NCBI GenBank assembly: GCA_002322035.1
Contig: DCNF01000073.1
Span: forward strand, 9,177-16,473
Source: Geobacter sp. UBA1603
GTDB taxonomy: Bacteria; Desulfobacterota; Desulfuromonadia; Geobacterales; Pseudopelobacteraceae
DNA length: 7,297 bases
Direction: 5' to 3'
The notes under the pieces were generated by a model, which had not been told where the DNA came from, did no database searches, and saw only the letters and a list, made by a program, of their open reading frames with translations. Of the stretch, positions 1 through 6,543 are shown piece by piece (the first letter of the stretch is position 1; each line of letters starts with the position of its first letter). The position numbers and the translations under genes were made by a program.

Positions 1-220
1 CCCGGACGGCCGCTCCGGTCCCCAGGCTTGAAGCTGCATCAAAGCTGGGACACGCGCGTTCGACCACCACCTGGATGCCCGACAGACAGGATCCGTCATT
101 AACGGTAATAAATATGATATCTCGCGAGCTGCGTACCGAACGGACCCATCCGGCCAGGGTGCAGATTTCACCACCGGCATTTCGGGCGGTCAGAGCGGCG
201 ATCGGTATACGGCGTGACAT
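1..220 (-). CDS. asnS: Asparaginyl-tRNA synthetase, N-terminal part (runs off the window)
   Basis: This is the first 73 codons of a class IIb aminoacyl-tRNA synthetase, the cytoplasmic enzyme that joins asparagine to tRNA-Asn using ATP. Only the N-terminal OB-fold anticodon-binding domain is inside the window. Residues 24-45 run GWVRSVRSSRD, then IIFITVNDGSC. The GWVR...R core is shared with AspRS and LysRS, but the DGSC ending matches AsnRS (E. coli AsnS has GWVRTRRDS...YDGSC) rather than the LRD(R/P) of AspRS. A further stretch ending LGTGAAVR also fits AsnRS, where E. coli has LTTGCSV. The ATG at 220 is preceded by GGGAGAG (226-232) five bases away, which supports this start. The class II catalytic motifs lie outside the window, so integrity of the whole gene cannot be judged. 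It is divergent from the PDZ gene with a 39-base gap. Confidence 0.9.
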   Translation of the reverse strand, partial: MSRRIPIAALTARNAGGEICTLAGWVRSVRSSRDIIFITVNDGSCLSGIQVVVERACPSFDAASSLGTGAAVR

Positions 221-221
221 A

Positions 222-251
222 TTGACTCTCCCGGCAGTGCTGGTGTACTAT
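222..251 (+). promoter_or_regulatory. Candidate sigma-70 promoter for the PDZ / glutaredoxin-like pair
   Basis: TTGACT (222-227) and TACTAT (246-251) are each one or two mismatches from the sigma-70 consensus and are 18 bases apart. The expected transcription start, 6-8 bases after the -10, falls at about 257-260, at or next to the ATG at 260. No Shine-Dalgarno sequence precedes that ATG, so the message may be leaderless. The -35 element overlaps the asnS ribosome-binding site on the other strand. Confidence 0.5.
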
Positions 252-259
252 CGATCCCC

Positions 260-634
260 ATGCGAACTGCTCTCATTTGTGCAATTTTGCTTGTGTTACC
301 CGCAATTTCCGGTGCTGTCAATACGGAAACACATTTCGGAGGGGTGGGGATTGACGGCGTCCGCAGGGAGGATGGCCGGATCGTGATCCGCCAGATGGTG
401 GCCGGTGGTCCGGCTCATCGGGCCGGCATTCGCCCTGGTGACATTCTGACCCATGTTGACGGTCAGGCAACTGCGGGCAGCAGTTTTGAAGCAGTGGTCA
501 CAAAACGGTTGCGCGGTGTCGCCGGCACACCGGTTGTGCTGACACTCATCCGTCCCGGGACTGACCGGCCGTTTAAGGTTACACTGATACGCAGGCAGCT
601 CACCCTTTCACCACACAAGGAGACAACACCATGA
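260..634 (+). CDS. Small exported single-PDZ-domain protein
   Basis: A 124-residue protein with an N-terminal signal peptide (MRTALICAILLVLPAISGA, cleavage likely after residue 19) followed by one PDZ domain at about residues 26-114. The domain has the GVGI ligand-binding loop (29-31 region), the GGPAHRAGIRPGD segment (49-61) and an ILTHVDGQ strand typical of the PDZ domains of HtrA/DegP and CtpA proteases. No protease domain is present, so it is probably a periplasmic adaptor or peptide-binding protein rather than an enzyme. The ATG at 260 is chosen because it gives a complete signal peptide; the only other in-frame option, a GTG at codon 12, would destroy it. No Shine-Dalgarno is visible. 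Its stop codon overlaps the next start as ATGA (631-634), so the two genes are probably translationally coupled. The specific substrate is unknown. Confidence 0.85.
   Translation: MRTALICAILLVLPAISGAVNTETHFGGVGIDGVRREDGRIVIRQMVAGGPAHRAGIRPGDILTHVDGQATAGSSFEAVVTKRLRGVAGTPVVLTLIRPGTDRPFKVTLIRRQLTLSPHKETTP
293..321 (-). promoter_or_regulatory. Candidate sigma-70 promoter for asnS, inside the divergent PDZ gene
   Basis: On the minus strand a perfect -35 TTGACA (316-321) is followed after 17 bases by TAACAC (293-298), a weak -10 with 3 of 6 consensus positions. Transcription would begin near 286, leaving a leader of about 65 bases before the asnS ATG at 220. The site is inside the PDZ coding region, because the 39-base gap between the genes is too short for a normal asnS promoter. 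The -35 and spacing are good and the -10 is poor, so this is a candidate only. Confidence 0.4.
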
Positions 635-1005
635 TCAGAATGATTATTGCCCTGGCATCACTGATGCTTTCACTGACTGCGGCGGTCGCGGCCGATGCTC
701 CGCCCCAGAGCCAGCTTAACCCCGGCAAGGCCGCAGAAACCCAGAAATATCCGCGGATTGTGCTCTATTCCGTGGCCTGGTGCCCCCATTGCCGCCAGAC
801 CAAGGAGTATCTGACAGGCAACAACATCCCCTTCATCAACCGGGATGTGGAGCTAGATGGCGCTGCAATGGAGGAATTAACCGGCAAGTACAACAGCACC
901 GGTGTGCCGGTTCTTGTGTTCGGCAGTGGAAAAGACGAACTGGTGATGAAAGGGTTTACCCCCGAGCTTTTCCAGGAGAACCTGAAGAAGGCCCGCAAGA
1001 AATAA
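631..1005 (+). CDS. Exported glutaredoxin-family thiol-disulfide protein with CPHC active site
   Basis: A 124-residue protein with a signal peptide (MIRMIIALASLMLSLTAAVA, then ADA) and a glutaredoxin/thioredoxin fold from about residue 41 to the end. The redox motif CPHC is at residues 51-54 (context VLYSVAWCPHCRQ), the cis-proline is in TGVPVLVFG (P93), and the KGF segment follows, as in glutaredoxins. Classic cytoplasmic glutaredoxins carry CPYC. CPHC is best known from DsbA, where the histidine makes the disulfide strongly oxidising, so a periplasmic disulfide-exchange role is likely but inferred. The start is well supported: AAGGAG (617-622) lies eight bases before the ATG, within the end of the PDZ gene. 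The 3' end overlaps the convergent rluB gene by 50 bases. The partner reductase or oxidase cannot be read from this window. Confidence 0.87.
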   Translation: MIRMIIALASLMLSLTAAVAADAPPQSQLNPGKAAETQKYPRIVLYSVAWCPHCRQTKEYLTGNNIPFINRDVELDGAAMEELTGKYNSTGVPVLVFGSGKDELVMKGFTPELFQENLKKARKK

Positions 1006-1705
1006 GGCCGGCGGTTTCGGCTTTATCAAGCAGGCGATACTGACCCGGTTTGAGCGGGCCGATCGCCAGACTTCCGTAGCGGACCCTCTTCAGCCGTACC
1101 ACAGAAAGGCTGACCGCTTCGCACATGCGCCGCACCTGGCGGTTGCGTCCCTCGTGGATGGTCACCGAAATCCAGTCATTGCGGTCGCCGTCCTTGATCA
1201 TCCGTACTGCTGCCGGTGCGGTCATGCCGTCATCAAGCTCAACCCCCCCCGCCAGTTTTTTTAACTGCTGACCGTCGACCTTGCCGCGTACCCTGACATG
1301 GTACTCCTTCTCAACCTCATGGCGCGGGTGCATCAGGCGGTTGGCCCACTCCCCGTCATTGGTCAGCAACAAGAGCCCCTCGGTATTATAGTCCAGGCGC
1401 CCCACCGGATAGACCCGCTCTTCGATATCCTTTAGCAGGTCGCCGACCACAGGTCTTCCTTCCGGATCGCTCATGGTTGTCATGTAGCCGACCGGCTTGT
1501 TGAGCAGCACGTACAGCTTGCGGTCCGGGATTGTGATAGGCTTTCCGTTGACCGTTATGGTGTCAGTAGCGGGATCTGCTTTGCTCCCCAGTTCGGTAAC
1601 GACGATCCCGTTGACGCACACCTGTCCGGCGAGGATCATTTCCTCGGAGGCTCGCCGCGATGCGATGCCCGCGGCGGAGATTATTTTCTGAAGGCGTTCC
1701 ATCAT
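956..1705 (-). CDS. rluB: 23S rRNA pseudouridine synthase, RluB/RsuA family
   Basis: A 249-residue enzyme that isomerises uridine to pseudouridine in large-subunit rRNA; E. coli RluB acts at position 2605. An N-terminal S4 RNA-binding domain covers about residues 3-50 (MERLQKIISAAGIASRRASE, then GQVCVNG). The catalytic domain starts at KLYVLLNKPVGY (63-74). The catalytic aspartate is D105 in VGRLDYNTEGLLLLTNDG, and the C-terminal family block is EGRNRQVRRMCEAV. The RLDYNTEGLLLLTNDG form is that of the RluB/RluE/RluF/RsuA family; length and sequence fit RluB best. The first of two adjacent ATGs (1705) is preferred because GGAGGGG (1711-1717) ends five bases before it. The last ~16 residues are antisense to the glutaredoxin-like gene and probably a dispensable tail. 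An accA-side terminator sits just upstream, so the source of the transcript is uncertain. Confidence 0.93.
   Translation of the reverse strand: MMERLQKIISAAGIASRRASEEMILAGQVCVNGIVVTELGSKADPATDTITVNGKPITIPDRKLYVLLNKPVGYMTTMSDPEGRPVVGDLLKDIEERVYPVGRLDYNTEGLLLLTNDGEWANRLMHPRHEVEKEYHVRVRGKVDGQQLKKLAGGVELDDGMTAPAAVRMIKDGDRNDWISVTIHEGRNRQVRRMCEAVSLSVVRLKRVRYGSLAIGPLKPGQYRLLDKAETAGLISCGPSSGSPGKARG
1004..1024 (+). terminator. Weak candidate terminator after the glutaredoxin-like gene
   Basis: Starting on the second base of the stop codon, AAGGCCG (1004-1010) can pair with CGGCTTT (1018-1024) through seven pairs, one a G-U wobble, around a seven-base loop. Only three T residues follow the GC part of the stem, so termination would be inefficient. 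The same bases lie within the end of the convergent rluB coding sequence. Confidence 0.3.
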
Positions 1706-1717
1706 GATTTCCCCTCC

Positions 1718-1747
1718 AAATAAAACAGGGGCGAATACGCCCCTGTT
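1718..1747 (-). terminator. Intrinsic terminator of the dnaE-accA transcript
   Basis: A perfect 10-base inverted repeat (AACAGGGGCG at 1724-1733 against CGCCCCTGTT at 1738-1747) with a four-base loop. Read on the minus strand it is followed by TTTTATTT (1718-1725, first two T in the stem). It begins 27 bases past the accA stop codon, the expected place for a Rho-independent terminator. Read on the plus strand there is no T-tract, so it is unlikely to stop transcription in that direction. The T-tract leads straight into the rluB ribosome-binding site. Confidence 0.85.
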
Positions 1748-1773
1748 GCAGATCTCGTATTGATGGCGATCGA

Positions 1774-2730
1774 TTATTCGATGCAGCGGGTCATGGCCCG
1801 AAACTTCTCGTAGCGTGTTTCGACCAGCTTGTCGGCGGCCAGCGTGTCCAGTTCGGCCAGATGGCGGATAATCGCTTCGCGCAGGTTGGCGGCAGTTGCC
1901 CCGTGGTCCCGGTGGGCGCCTCCAACCGGTTCCTTGATAATCTCGTCAATGACGCCAAGGCCGATGATGTCTTTCGCAGTAGGCTTGAGCGCCTCGGCAG
2001 CCTGTTCTCCCTTTGTGCCGTCGGACCAGAGAATCGCCGCGCACCCTTCCGGAGAGATGACGGCATAGACCGAGTGCTCCAGCATCAGGATCCGGTCACC
2101 GACGGCGATCGCCAGGGCGCCCCCCGAGCCGCCCTCGCCGGTGATGCAGACGATGATCGGGGTTTTCAGGGCAGCCATCTCACGCAGGTTGCGGGCAATC
2201 GCTTCGGCCTGTCCCCGCTCCTCGGCGCCGATGCCGGGATAGGCGCCGGGGGTGTCGACAAAGGTGATGACCGGCAGCCTGAACTGCTCGGCCATCTGCA
2301 TCAGCCGCAGTGCCTTGCGATATCCTTCGGGATTGGGCATGCCAAAATTGCGGTAGACCTTCTCCTTGGTGTCGCGTCCCTTCTGGTGCCCGATCACCAT
2401 TACCGGACGTCCTTCGAAACGGGCCATTCCGCCGACGATGGCGTGGTCATCGCCGAAGTTGCGGTCGCCGTGCAGTTCCGTGAACTCGGTAAACAGGGCG
2501 TTGATGTAATCAAGGGTGAAGGGGCGATTGATGTGGCGGGCCACCTGGGCGGTCTGCCAGCGGGAGAGGTTGGAGAAAATGTCGGCTCTCATCGACTCTA
2601 CCCGTCCTTCCAGGGCTGCGACGTCACCGGCAATGTCAAGACCGCTGCCGGCCAGAGCGTTCAGCTCATCGATCTTCTTTTGCAGCTCGACGATCGGTTT
2701 TTCAAACTCAAGGTAAAACGGACTTGCCAT
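1774..2730 (-). CDS. accA: Acetyl-CoA carboxylase carboxyltransferase subunit alpha
   Basis: A 318-residue cytoplasmic protein, essentially the length of E. coli AccA (319). With AccD it forms the carboxyltransferase that moves the carboxyl group from biotin on AccB to acetyl-CoA, giving malonyl-CoA for fatty-acid synthesis. The N-terminal FEKPIVELQKKIDEL helix and the LDYINALF, HGDRNFGDDHAIVGG and GHQKGRDTKEK segments are as in AccA. So are the crotonase-type acyl-CoA site segments FVDTPGAYPGIGAEERGQ and GEGGSGGALAIAVGD (198-211), followed by VISPEGCAAILW. The ATG at 2730 is fixed by AGGAAGGAG (2737-2745) six bases upstream. It starts 26 bases after the dnaE stop on the same strand, so the two are almost certainly co-transcribed, as dnaE-accA is in many proteobacteria. 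A strong terminator follows. Nothing is missing or unusual. Confidence 0.97.
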   Translation of the reverse strand: MASPFYLEFEKPIVELQKKIDELNALAGSGLDIAGDVAALEGRVESMRADIFSNLSRWQTAQVARHINRPFTLDYINALFTEFTELHGDRNFGDDHAIVGGMARFEGRPVMVIGHQKGRDTKEKVYRNFGMPNPEGYRKALRLMQMAEQFRLPVITFVDTPGAYPGIGAEERGQAEAIARNLREMAALKTPIIVCITGEGGSGGALAIAVGDRILMLEHSVYAVISPEGCAAILWSDGTKGEQAAEALKPTAKDIIGLGVIDEIIKEPVGGAHRDHGATAANLREAIIRHLAELDTLAADKLVETRYEKFRAMTRCIE

Positions 2731-2756
2731 CGGAGGCTCCTTCCTGAACCACTTCG

Positions 2757-5700
2757 CTACTCAAACGTGGCGGCATTATAGCCGAACAGTCTCTCCACTT
2801 CCAGTCTTAATTCATCGCTGGCAGCAACGCTCATGGACTCGGGCAGGGGCAGGGTCGAGCAGCTTCGACTGGGAATGATGAACTGGATATAAGCCGGTAC
2901 ATTTCCGGGGTGTTTATTGATAATTCCTTTCAGGCCGCCCAGGCGCTCGATCGGTAGTCCGTCCGTCTGCAGGGAGAAACACACCCTGCGGGTAGTCTGG
3001 GCCCGGGCATCGGCCAGCAGCCGTATCTCGCCGGCCGGCCCGCGGTCGCGCTGGAACCTGCCGTTGCCGCTTTCGCCGCCTTTCATAACCAGGACTTTGG
3101 CGCCCTTTTCGCCCTTTTCCAGTTTCCCGACAACAAACAGCGGGTCATCGTTCTTGAGCAGGTCTGCTGCAGTTGTGTAGATATCTGAAAAAACTGTTAT
3201 TTCAACCGACCCGGATAGATCTTCAATCGTGGCGAAGCACATCCGGTCACCTTTTTTTGTCGGAATTTCACGAAAGGCGGTAACAATTCCGCAGATGCGG
3301 ACCTCGCTTCCTTCGGACAGCTCGCACAGATCGGCAATCTGCGCGGTTGAAAGCCGCCGGATATCGTCGCTGTAGCGGTCGAGCGGATGTCCGGTGATCA
3401 GAAAACCGAGCGATTCCTTCTCAAAGGCAAGTTTTTCCTTGTCGTGCCATTCAGGCACATCAGGGAGCTTGATACCACCGTTTCCGTTTGTTCTGACAAC
3501 TTCAGCAGTTCCGAACAGGGATGCCTGGGAGCTGGCCTTTTCTTCCTGTATTTTCTGGCCGTAGGCCATGGCGGCTTCAAGCCCTTCGGCCAGAGCGGCC
3601 CGCCGGCTTCCGGTGGAGTCGAAGGCGCCACATTTGATCAGCGCTTCCAATGCCTTTTTATTGCAGCGGCGCAGGTCAACCCGGCTACAGAAATCGAACA
3701 GATCGGTAAATGGCCCATCGGTACGGGCCTCGAGCACCGCCTCTACCGCTCCAGTGCCAACGCCCTTGACGGCGCCAAGACCGAAGCGCATTGATTTGTC
3801 AACAACCGTGAAGGAAAGGCCGGACGTGTTGATATCCGGCGGCAGCACTTCTATCCCCTGCTCGCGGCAGTCGGCGATATTTTTTACTACCTTGTCAGTG
3901 TTGTCCATATCGCAGGTCAGAAGTGCCGCCATGAACTCGATTGGATAGTGAGCCTTGAGCCAGGCGGTCTGATAGGCGATCAGGGCGTAGGCGGCCGAAT
4001 GGGACTTGTTGAAGCCGTACTCGGCGAATTTATGCATCAGATCGAAGATCGCCTCGGCTTTCTTGCGGTCGATATTGTTCTTGGCTGCTCCCTCCAGGAA
4101 CAAACCTTTCTGGCGGGTCATCTCCTTATCGTCCTTCTTTCCCATGGCCCGGCGCAGAAGGTCCGCCTGTCCCAGGGAGTAGCCGGCCAGGGTTCGGGAT
4201 ATCTGCATGACCTGCTCCTGGTAGACGATGACCCCGTAGGTGTCCTTGAGGATCGGTTCCAGTTGCGGCAGGTCGTAGACCACCTTCTTGCGGCCATGCT
4301 TACGGTCTATGAAGTCGTCCACCATGCCGGAACCGAGGGGGCCGGGGCGGTAGAGGGCGCAGGCGGCGATCACATCCTCGAAGCAGGAAGGCTTCAGTTT
4401 GACCAGCATCTCTTTCATGCCGCTTGATTCAAGCTGGAAAACGCCGGTGGTGTTGCCGGCCGAGATCAGCTCGTAGCTGGCCGGGTCGTCATCCTTGAGT
4501 GCCGTGATGTCGAACTCCGGGTCCTTGCCCTCCCGCACCAGCCGGACGGCGTTTTCGATGACGGTCAGGTTCTTGAGCCCCAGGAAGTCGAACTTCACCA
4601 GTCCGACCAGTTCTACATATTTCATGGAATACTGGGTGTTGATCGATCCTGTCTTCTGATCTTTGTAAAGCGGCAGGAACTCCTCCAACCGGTCAGGGGC
4701 GACCACCACGGCTGCGGCATGGGTTGAGGCGTGGCGGGTCAGCCCCTCCAGACAGAGGGCGGTATCCATCAGGTCTTTCACCCGCGGGTCGCGTTCGCAC
4801 TTTTCCCGAAGTTCCGGCGATTGCAGCAGTGCCTTGGAGAGGGTCATCTTGAGATCGTCCGGCACCAGTTTGGCGATCTGGTCCACATCGCCATAGCTCA
4901 TGTTGAGAGCCCGTCCCACATCCCGCACCACCGCCTTGGCCCCCATGGTGCCGAAGGTGATGATCTGGCAGACCCGGTCGCGCCCGTATTTGTCAACCAT
5001 GTACTGGATAACTTCACCCCGGCGGTCCTGGCAGAAGTCCACGTCGATATCGGGCATGGAGATGCGCTCCGGATTGAGGAAACGCTCAAAGAGAAGATTG
5101 TAGGGGATCGGGTCCAGATCGGTGATCCTGATGGCATAGGCCACCAGCGAGCCGGCAGCGGATCCCCTGCCGGGGCCGACCGGGATGCCCTTGTCCTTGG
5201 CCCAGCGGATGAAGTCGGACACGATCAGGAAGTAAGCCGGGAACTTCATGGCCTTGATGCACTCCAGTTCGATCTCCAGGCGGTCGAAGTAGCCCTGCTG
5301 CTGTTCAAGGGTCAGATCGGGATACTTGCCCAGAATGGTGGACATCCGTTCCTTCAACCCCTCCGTGGCCAACTCCTTCAGCATATCGTCGTGATTCAGC
5401 CCTTCGGGCGGATCGAAGTGAGGGAAGTAGTAGGTCTTGCCGTCCACCGGCAGGTCCAGCTGGCAGCGGTCGGCGATGGCCACGGTGTTGCTGATCGCCT
5501 CAGGGGCGTAGGAAAAGGCCGTGGCCATCTCTTCCGGCGTTTTGACGTAGAACTCGTCGGCCGAAAATTTCATGTGGGTCGGATCGTCCATTGTCTTGCC
5601 GGTCTGGATGCAGAGCAGTACTTCGTGGGCGCGGGCATCTTCGCGGTTCAGGTAGTGGCAGTCATTGGTGGCCACCAGCGGCAGGTCGAGCTCCCGGGCC

Positions 5701-6302
5701 ACCTCCATCAGCCGCCTGTTGACGACATGCTGCTCCTCCAGCGTATTCTCCTGCAGTTCGATATAGTAGCGGTCCGGGAATAGCTCGCGGTACCAGCGGG
5801 CGGTTTCCAGCGCCTCATCCATCCGATTTCGGCCGCACTGCATGGCCACTTCTCCCTTGAGGCAGGCCGACAGGGCGATCAGGCCGTCAGAATGCCCCTG
5901 CAGCAGTTCCCGGTCGATGCGGGGGCGGTAGTAAAAACCTTCCTTATAGCCGGCCGAGGTGAGGTAGGAGAGATTTTTGTAGCCCTGCATGTTCTCGCAG
6001 AGCAGGATCAGATGGTAGGCCGCTTCGGAAATGCCCTTGGCGTCTTTGGAGAAGCGGGAATCGGGGGCCAGATAGAGCTCGCAGCCGATGACAGGTTTGA
6101 TCCCCGCCTTTTTGCAGGCAAGATAGAACTCGGCGGCACCGAACATATTGCCGTGGTCGGTCATGGCCAACGCCGGCATACGGGTAGACCTGGCCTTGTC
6201 GATCAGGTCGTCAAAACGGATGGCGCCATCCAGCAGGGAATACTGGGTGTGAAGGTGCAAGTGGACAAAGGGGGGTACTGCCGGCATCGCAACTGTTTCC
6301 AT
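2757..6302 (-). CDS. dnaE: DNA polymerase III alpha subunit
   Basis: An 1181-residue replicative polymerase (E. coli DnaE is 1160) that synthesises DNA in the cytoplasmic replisome. The N-terminal PHP domain (about 12-280) has HLHLHT (14-19), TDHGN (48-52), GCE (73-75) and TNDCHYL. The C-family polymerase core has PGRGSAAGS near 375 and the catalytic aspartates D418 and D420 in MPDIDVDF. The third, D572, is in KFDFLGLKNLT; these match E. coli D401, D403 and D555. A helix-hairpin-helix (GLGAVKGVGTGAVEAV, near 841) follows, then a beta-clamp-binding motif QASLF (926-930), an OB fold at about 1000-1080 and a C-terminal tail. The ATG at 6302 has GGGAGG (6312-6317) nine bases upstream; the later Met6 has no comparable site. 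Transcription is from the strong promoter at 6337-6366, and accA follows in the same operon. No frameshift or truncation is visible. Confidence 0.98.
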   Translation of the reverse strand: METVAMPAVPPFVHLHLHTQYSLLDGAIRFDDLIDKARSTRMPALAMTDHGNMFGAAEFYLACKKAGIKPVIGCELYLAPDSRFSKDAKGISEAAYHLILLCENMQGYKNLSYLTSAGYKEGFYYRPRIDRELLQGHSDGLIALSACLKGEVAMQCGRNRMDEALETARWYRELFPDRYYIELQENTLEEQHVVNRRLMEVARELDLPLVATNDCHYLNREDARAHEVLLCIQTGKTMDDPTHMKFSADEFYVKTPEEMATAFSYAPEAISNTVAIADRCQLDLPVDGKTYYFPHFDPPEGLNHDDMLKELATEGLKERMSTILGKYPDLTLEQQQGYFDRLEIELECIKAMKFPAYFLIVSDFIRWAKDKGIPVGPGRGSAAGSLVAYAIRITDLDPIPYNLLFERFLNPERISMPDIDVDFCQDRRGEVIQYMVDKYGRDRVCQIITFGTMGAKAVVRDVGRALNMSYGDVDQIAKLVPDDLKMTLSKALLQSPELREKCERDPRVKDLMDTALCLEGLTRHASTHAAAVVVAPDRLEEFLPLYKDQKTGSINTQYSMKYVELVGLVKFDFLGLKNLTVIENAVRLVREGKDPEFDITALKDDDPASYELISAGNTTGVFQLESSGMKEMLVKLKPSCFEDVIAACALYRPGPLGSGMVDDFIDRKHGRKKVVYDLPQLEPILKDTYGVIVYQEQVMQISRTLAGYSLGQADLLRRAMGKKDDKEMTRQKGLFLEGAAKNNIDRKKAEAIFDLMHKFAEYGFNKSHSAAYALIAYQTAWLKAHYPIEFMAALLTCDMDNTDKVVKNIADCREQGIEVLPPDINTSGLSFTVVDKSMRFGLGAVKGVGTGAVEAVLEARTDGPFTDLFDFCSRVDLRRCNKKALEALIKCGAFDSTGSRRAALAEGLEAAMAYGQKIQEEKASSQASLFGTAEVVRTNGNGGIKLPDVPEWHDKEKLAFEKESLGFLITGHPLDRYSDDIRRLSTAQIADLCELSEGSEVRICGIVTAFREIPTKKGDRMCFATIEDLSGSVEITVFSDIYTTAADLLKNDDPLFVVGKLEKGEKGAKVLVMKGGESGNGRFQRDRGPAGEIRLLADARAQTTRRVCFSLQTDGLPIERLGGLKGIINKHPGNVPAYIQFIIPSRSCSTLPLPESMSVAASDELRLEVERLFGYNAATFE

Positions 6303-6336
6303 GGGGTACTGCCTCCCGGCTGGTCAATGAGCGGAA

Positions 6337-6366
6337 ATTATGCCTCATGTCCAGATATGGTGTCAA
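6337..6366 (-). promoter_or_regulatory. Strong sigma-70 promoter of the dnaE-accA operon
   Basis: On the minus strand a perfect -35 TTGACA (6361-6366) and a -10 CATAAT (6337-6342, five of six) are 18 bases apart. The expected start near 6330 gives a leader of about 28 bases that contains the dnaE ribosome-binding site. It lies just downstream of the hsdR remnant, so dnaE keeps its own promoter despite the accessory insertion or deletion next to it. The 87 bases between this promoter and the hsdR remnant (6367-6453) show no gene and no terminator. Confidence 0.8.
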
Positions 6367-6453
6367 GGGCGGGAGATTGGCGCAATATTTTGTGTGCAAA
6401 GGCGAGGAGTTGGCCTTGTGAGCATCAATTTCACCGTCATAGGTATATTGGAA

Positions 6454-6543
6454 TTAGTAGCTGAAGACGTACCCCAACTGTTCGCTGAACAGTTGGACGA
6501 TACGGTTCTGGGTCTTCTTTTCGATCTGGCCGACGGTGGTCAC
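6454..6543 (-). pseudogene. hsdR: Remnant of a type I restriction endonuclease subunit gene (N-terminus only)
   Basis: Reading from GTG at 6543 (or ATG at 6546), the first 25 codons give TTVGQIEKKTQNRIVQLF, then SEQLGY. This closely matches the known N-terminus of HsdR, the ATP-dependent DNA-translocating and cleaving subunit of type I restriction systems, typically MTTVGQIE..TQ.R...LF...LGY followed by a YLG.W segment. Here the similarity stops at LGY; the reading continues VFSY and ends at TAA (6454-6456). Intact HsdR proteins are roughly 1000 residues, so more than 95 percent is gone. GGAGG (6548-6552), within the end of vapC, is the ribosome-binding site. The start overlaps the vapC stop as ATGGTGA, which indicates the two genes were once translationally coupled in one operon. 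No helicase or nuclease motif is found downstream before dnaE. Identity rests on a short match, but the match sits exactly at a plausible start with a ribosome-binding site. Confidence 0.72.
6474..6496. repeat. Perfect 10-base inverted repeat inside the hsdR remnant
   Basis: CCAACTGTTC (6474-6483) and GAACAGTTGG (6487-6496) are exact reverse complements separated by GCT. No T-tract follows on either strand, so it is not a normal intrinsic terminator. It encodes QLFSEQL of the HsdR start, so the symmetry may be a coding coincidence. It ends within about 25 bases of the point where HsdR similarity is lost. Confidence 0.6.

Noticed and set aside
75..386. 103-codon plus-strand open reading frame
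   Set aside because: It overlaps both asnS (antisense) and the start of the PDZ gene in another frame, and has no ribosome-binding site or domain.
1861..2781. 306-codon plus-strand open reading frame
   Set aside because: It is antisense to accA, which has full-length family similarity; the composition is that of a shadow frame.
4731..5783. Long 350-codon plus-strand open reading frame
   Set aside because: It is antisense to the dnaE coding region, rich in His/Gln/Val as expected for a shadow of a GC-rich gene, and has no recognisable domain.
5892..6464. 190-codon plus-strand open reading frame across the dnaE start
   Set aside because: Mostly antisense to dnaE and crosses the dnaE promoter; no domain or ribosome-binding site.
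6474..6496. Perfect inverted repeat considered as an intrinsic terminator after vapBC
   Set aside because: No T-tract on either strand, and the sequence encodes conserved HsdR residues, so a coding origin is simpler.
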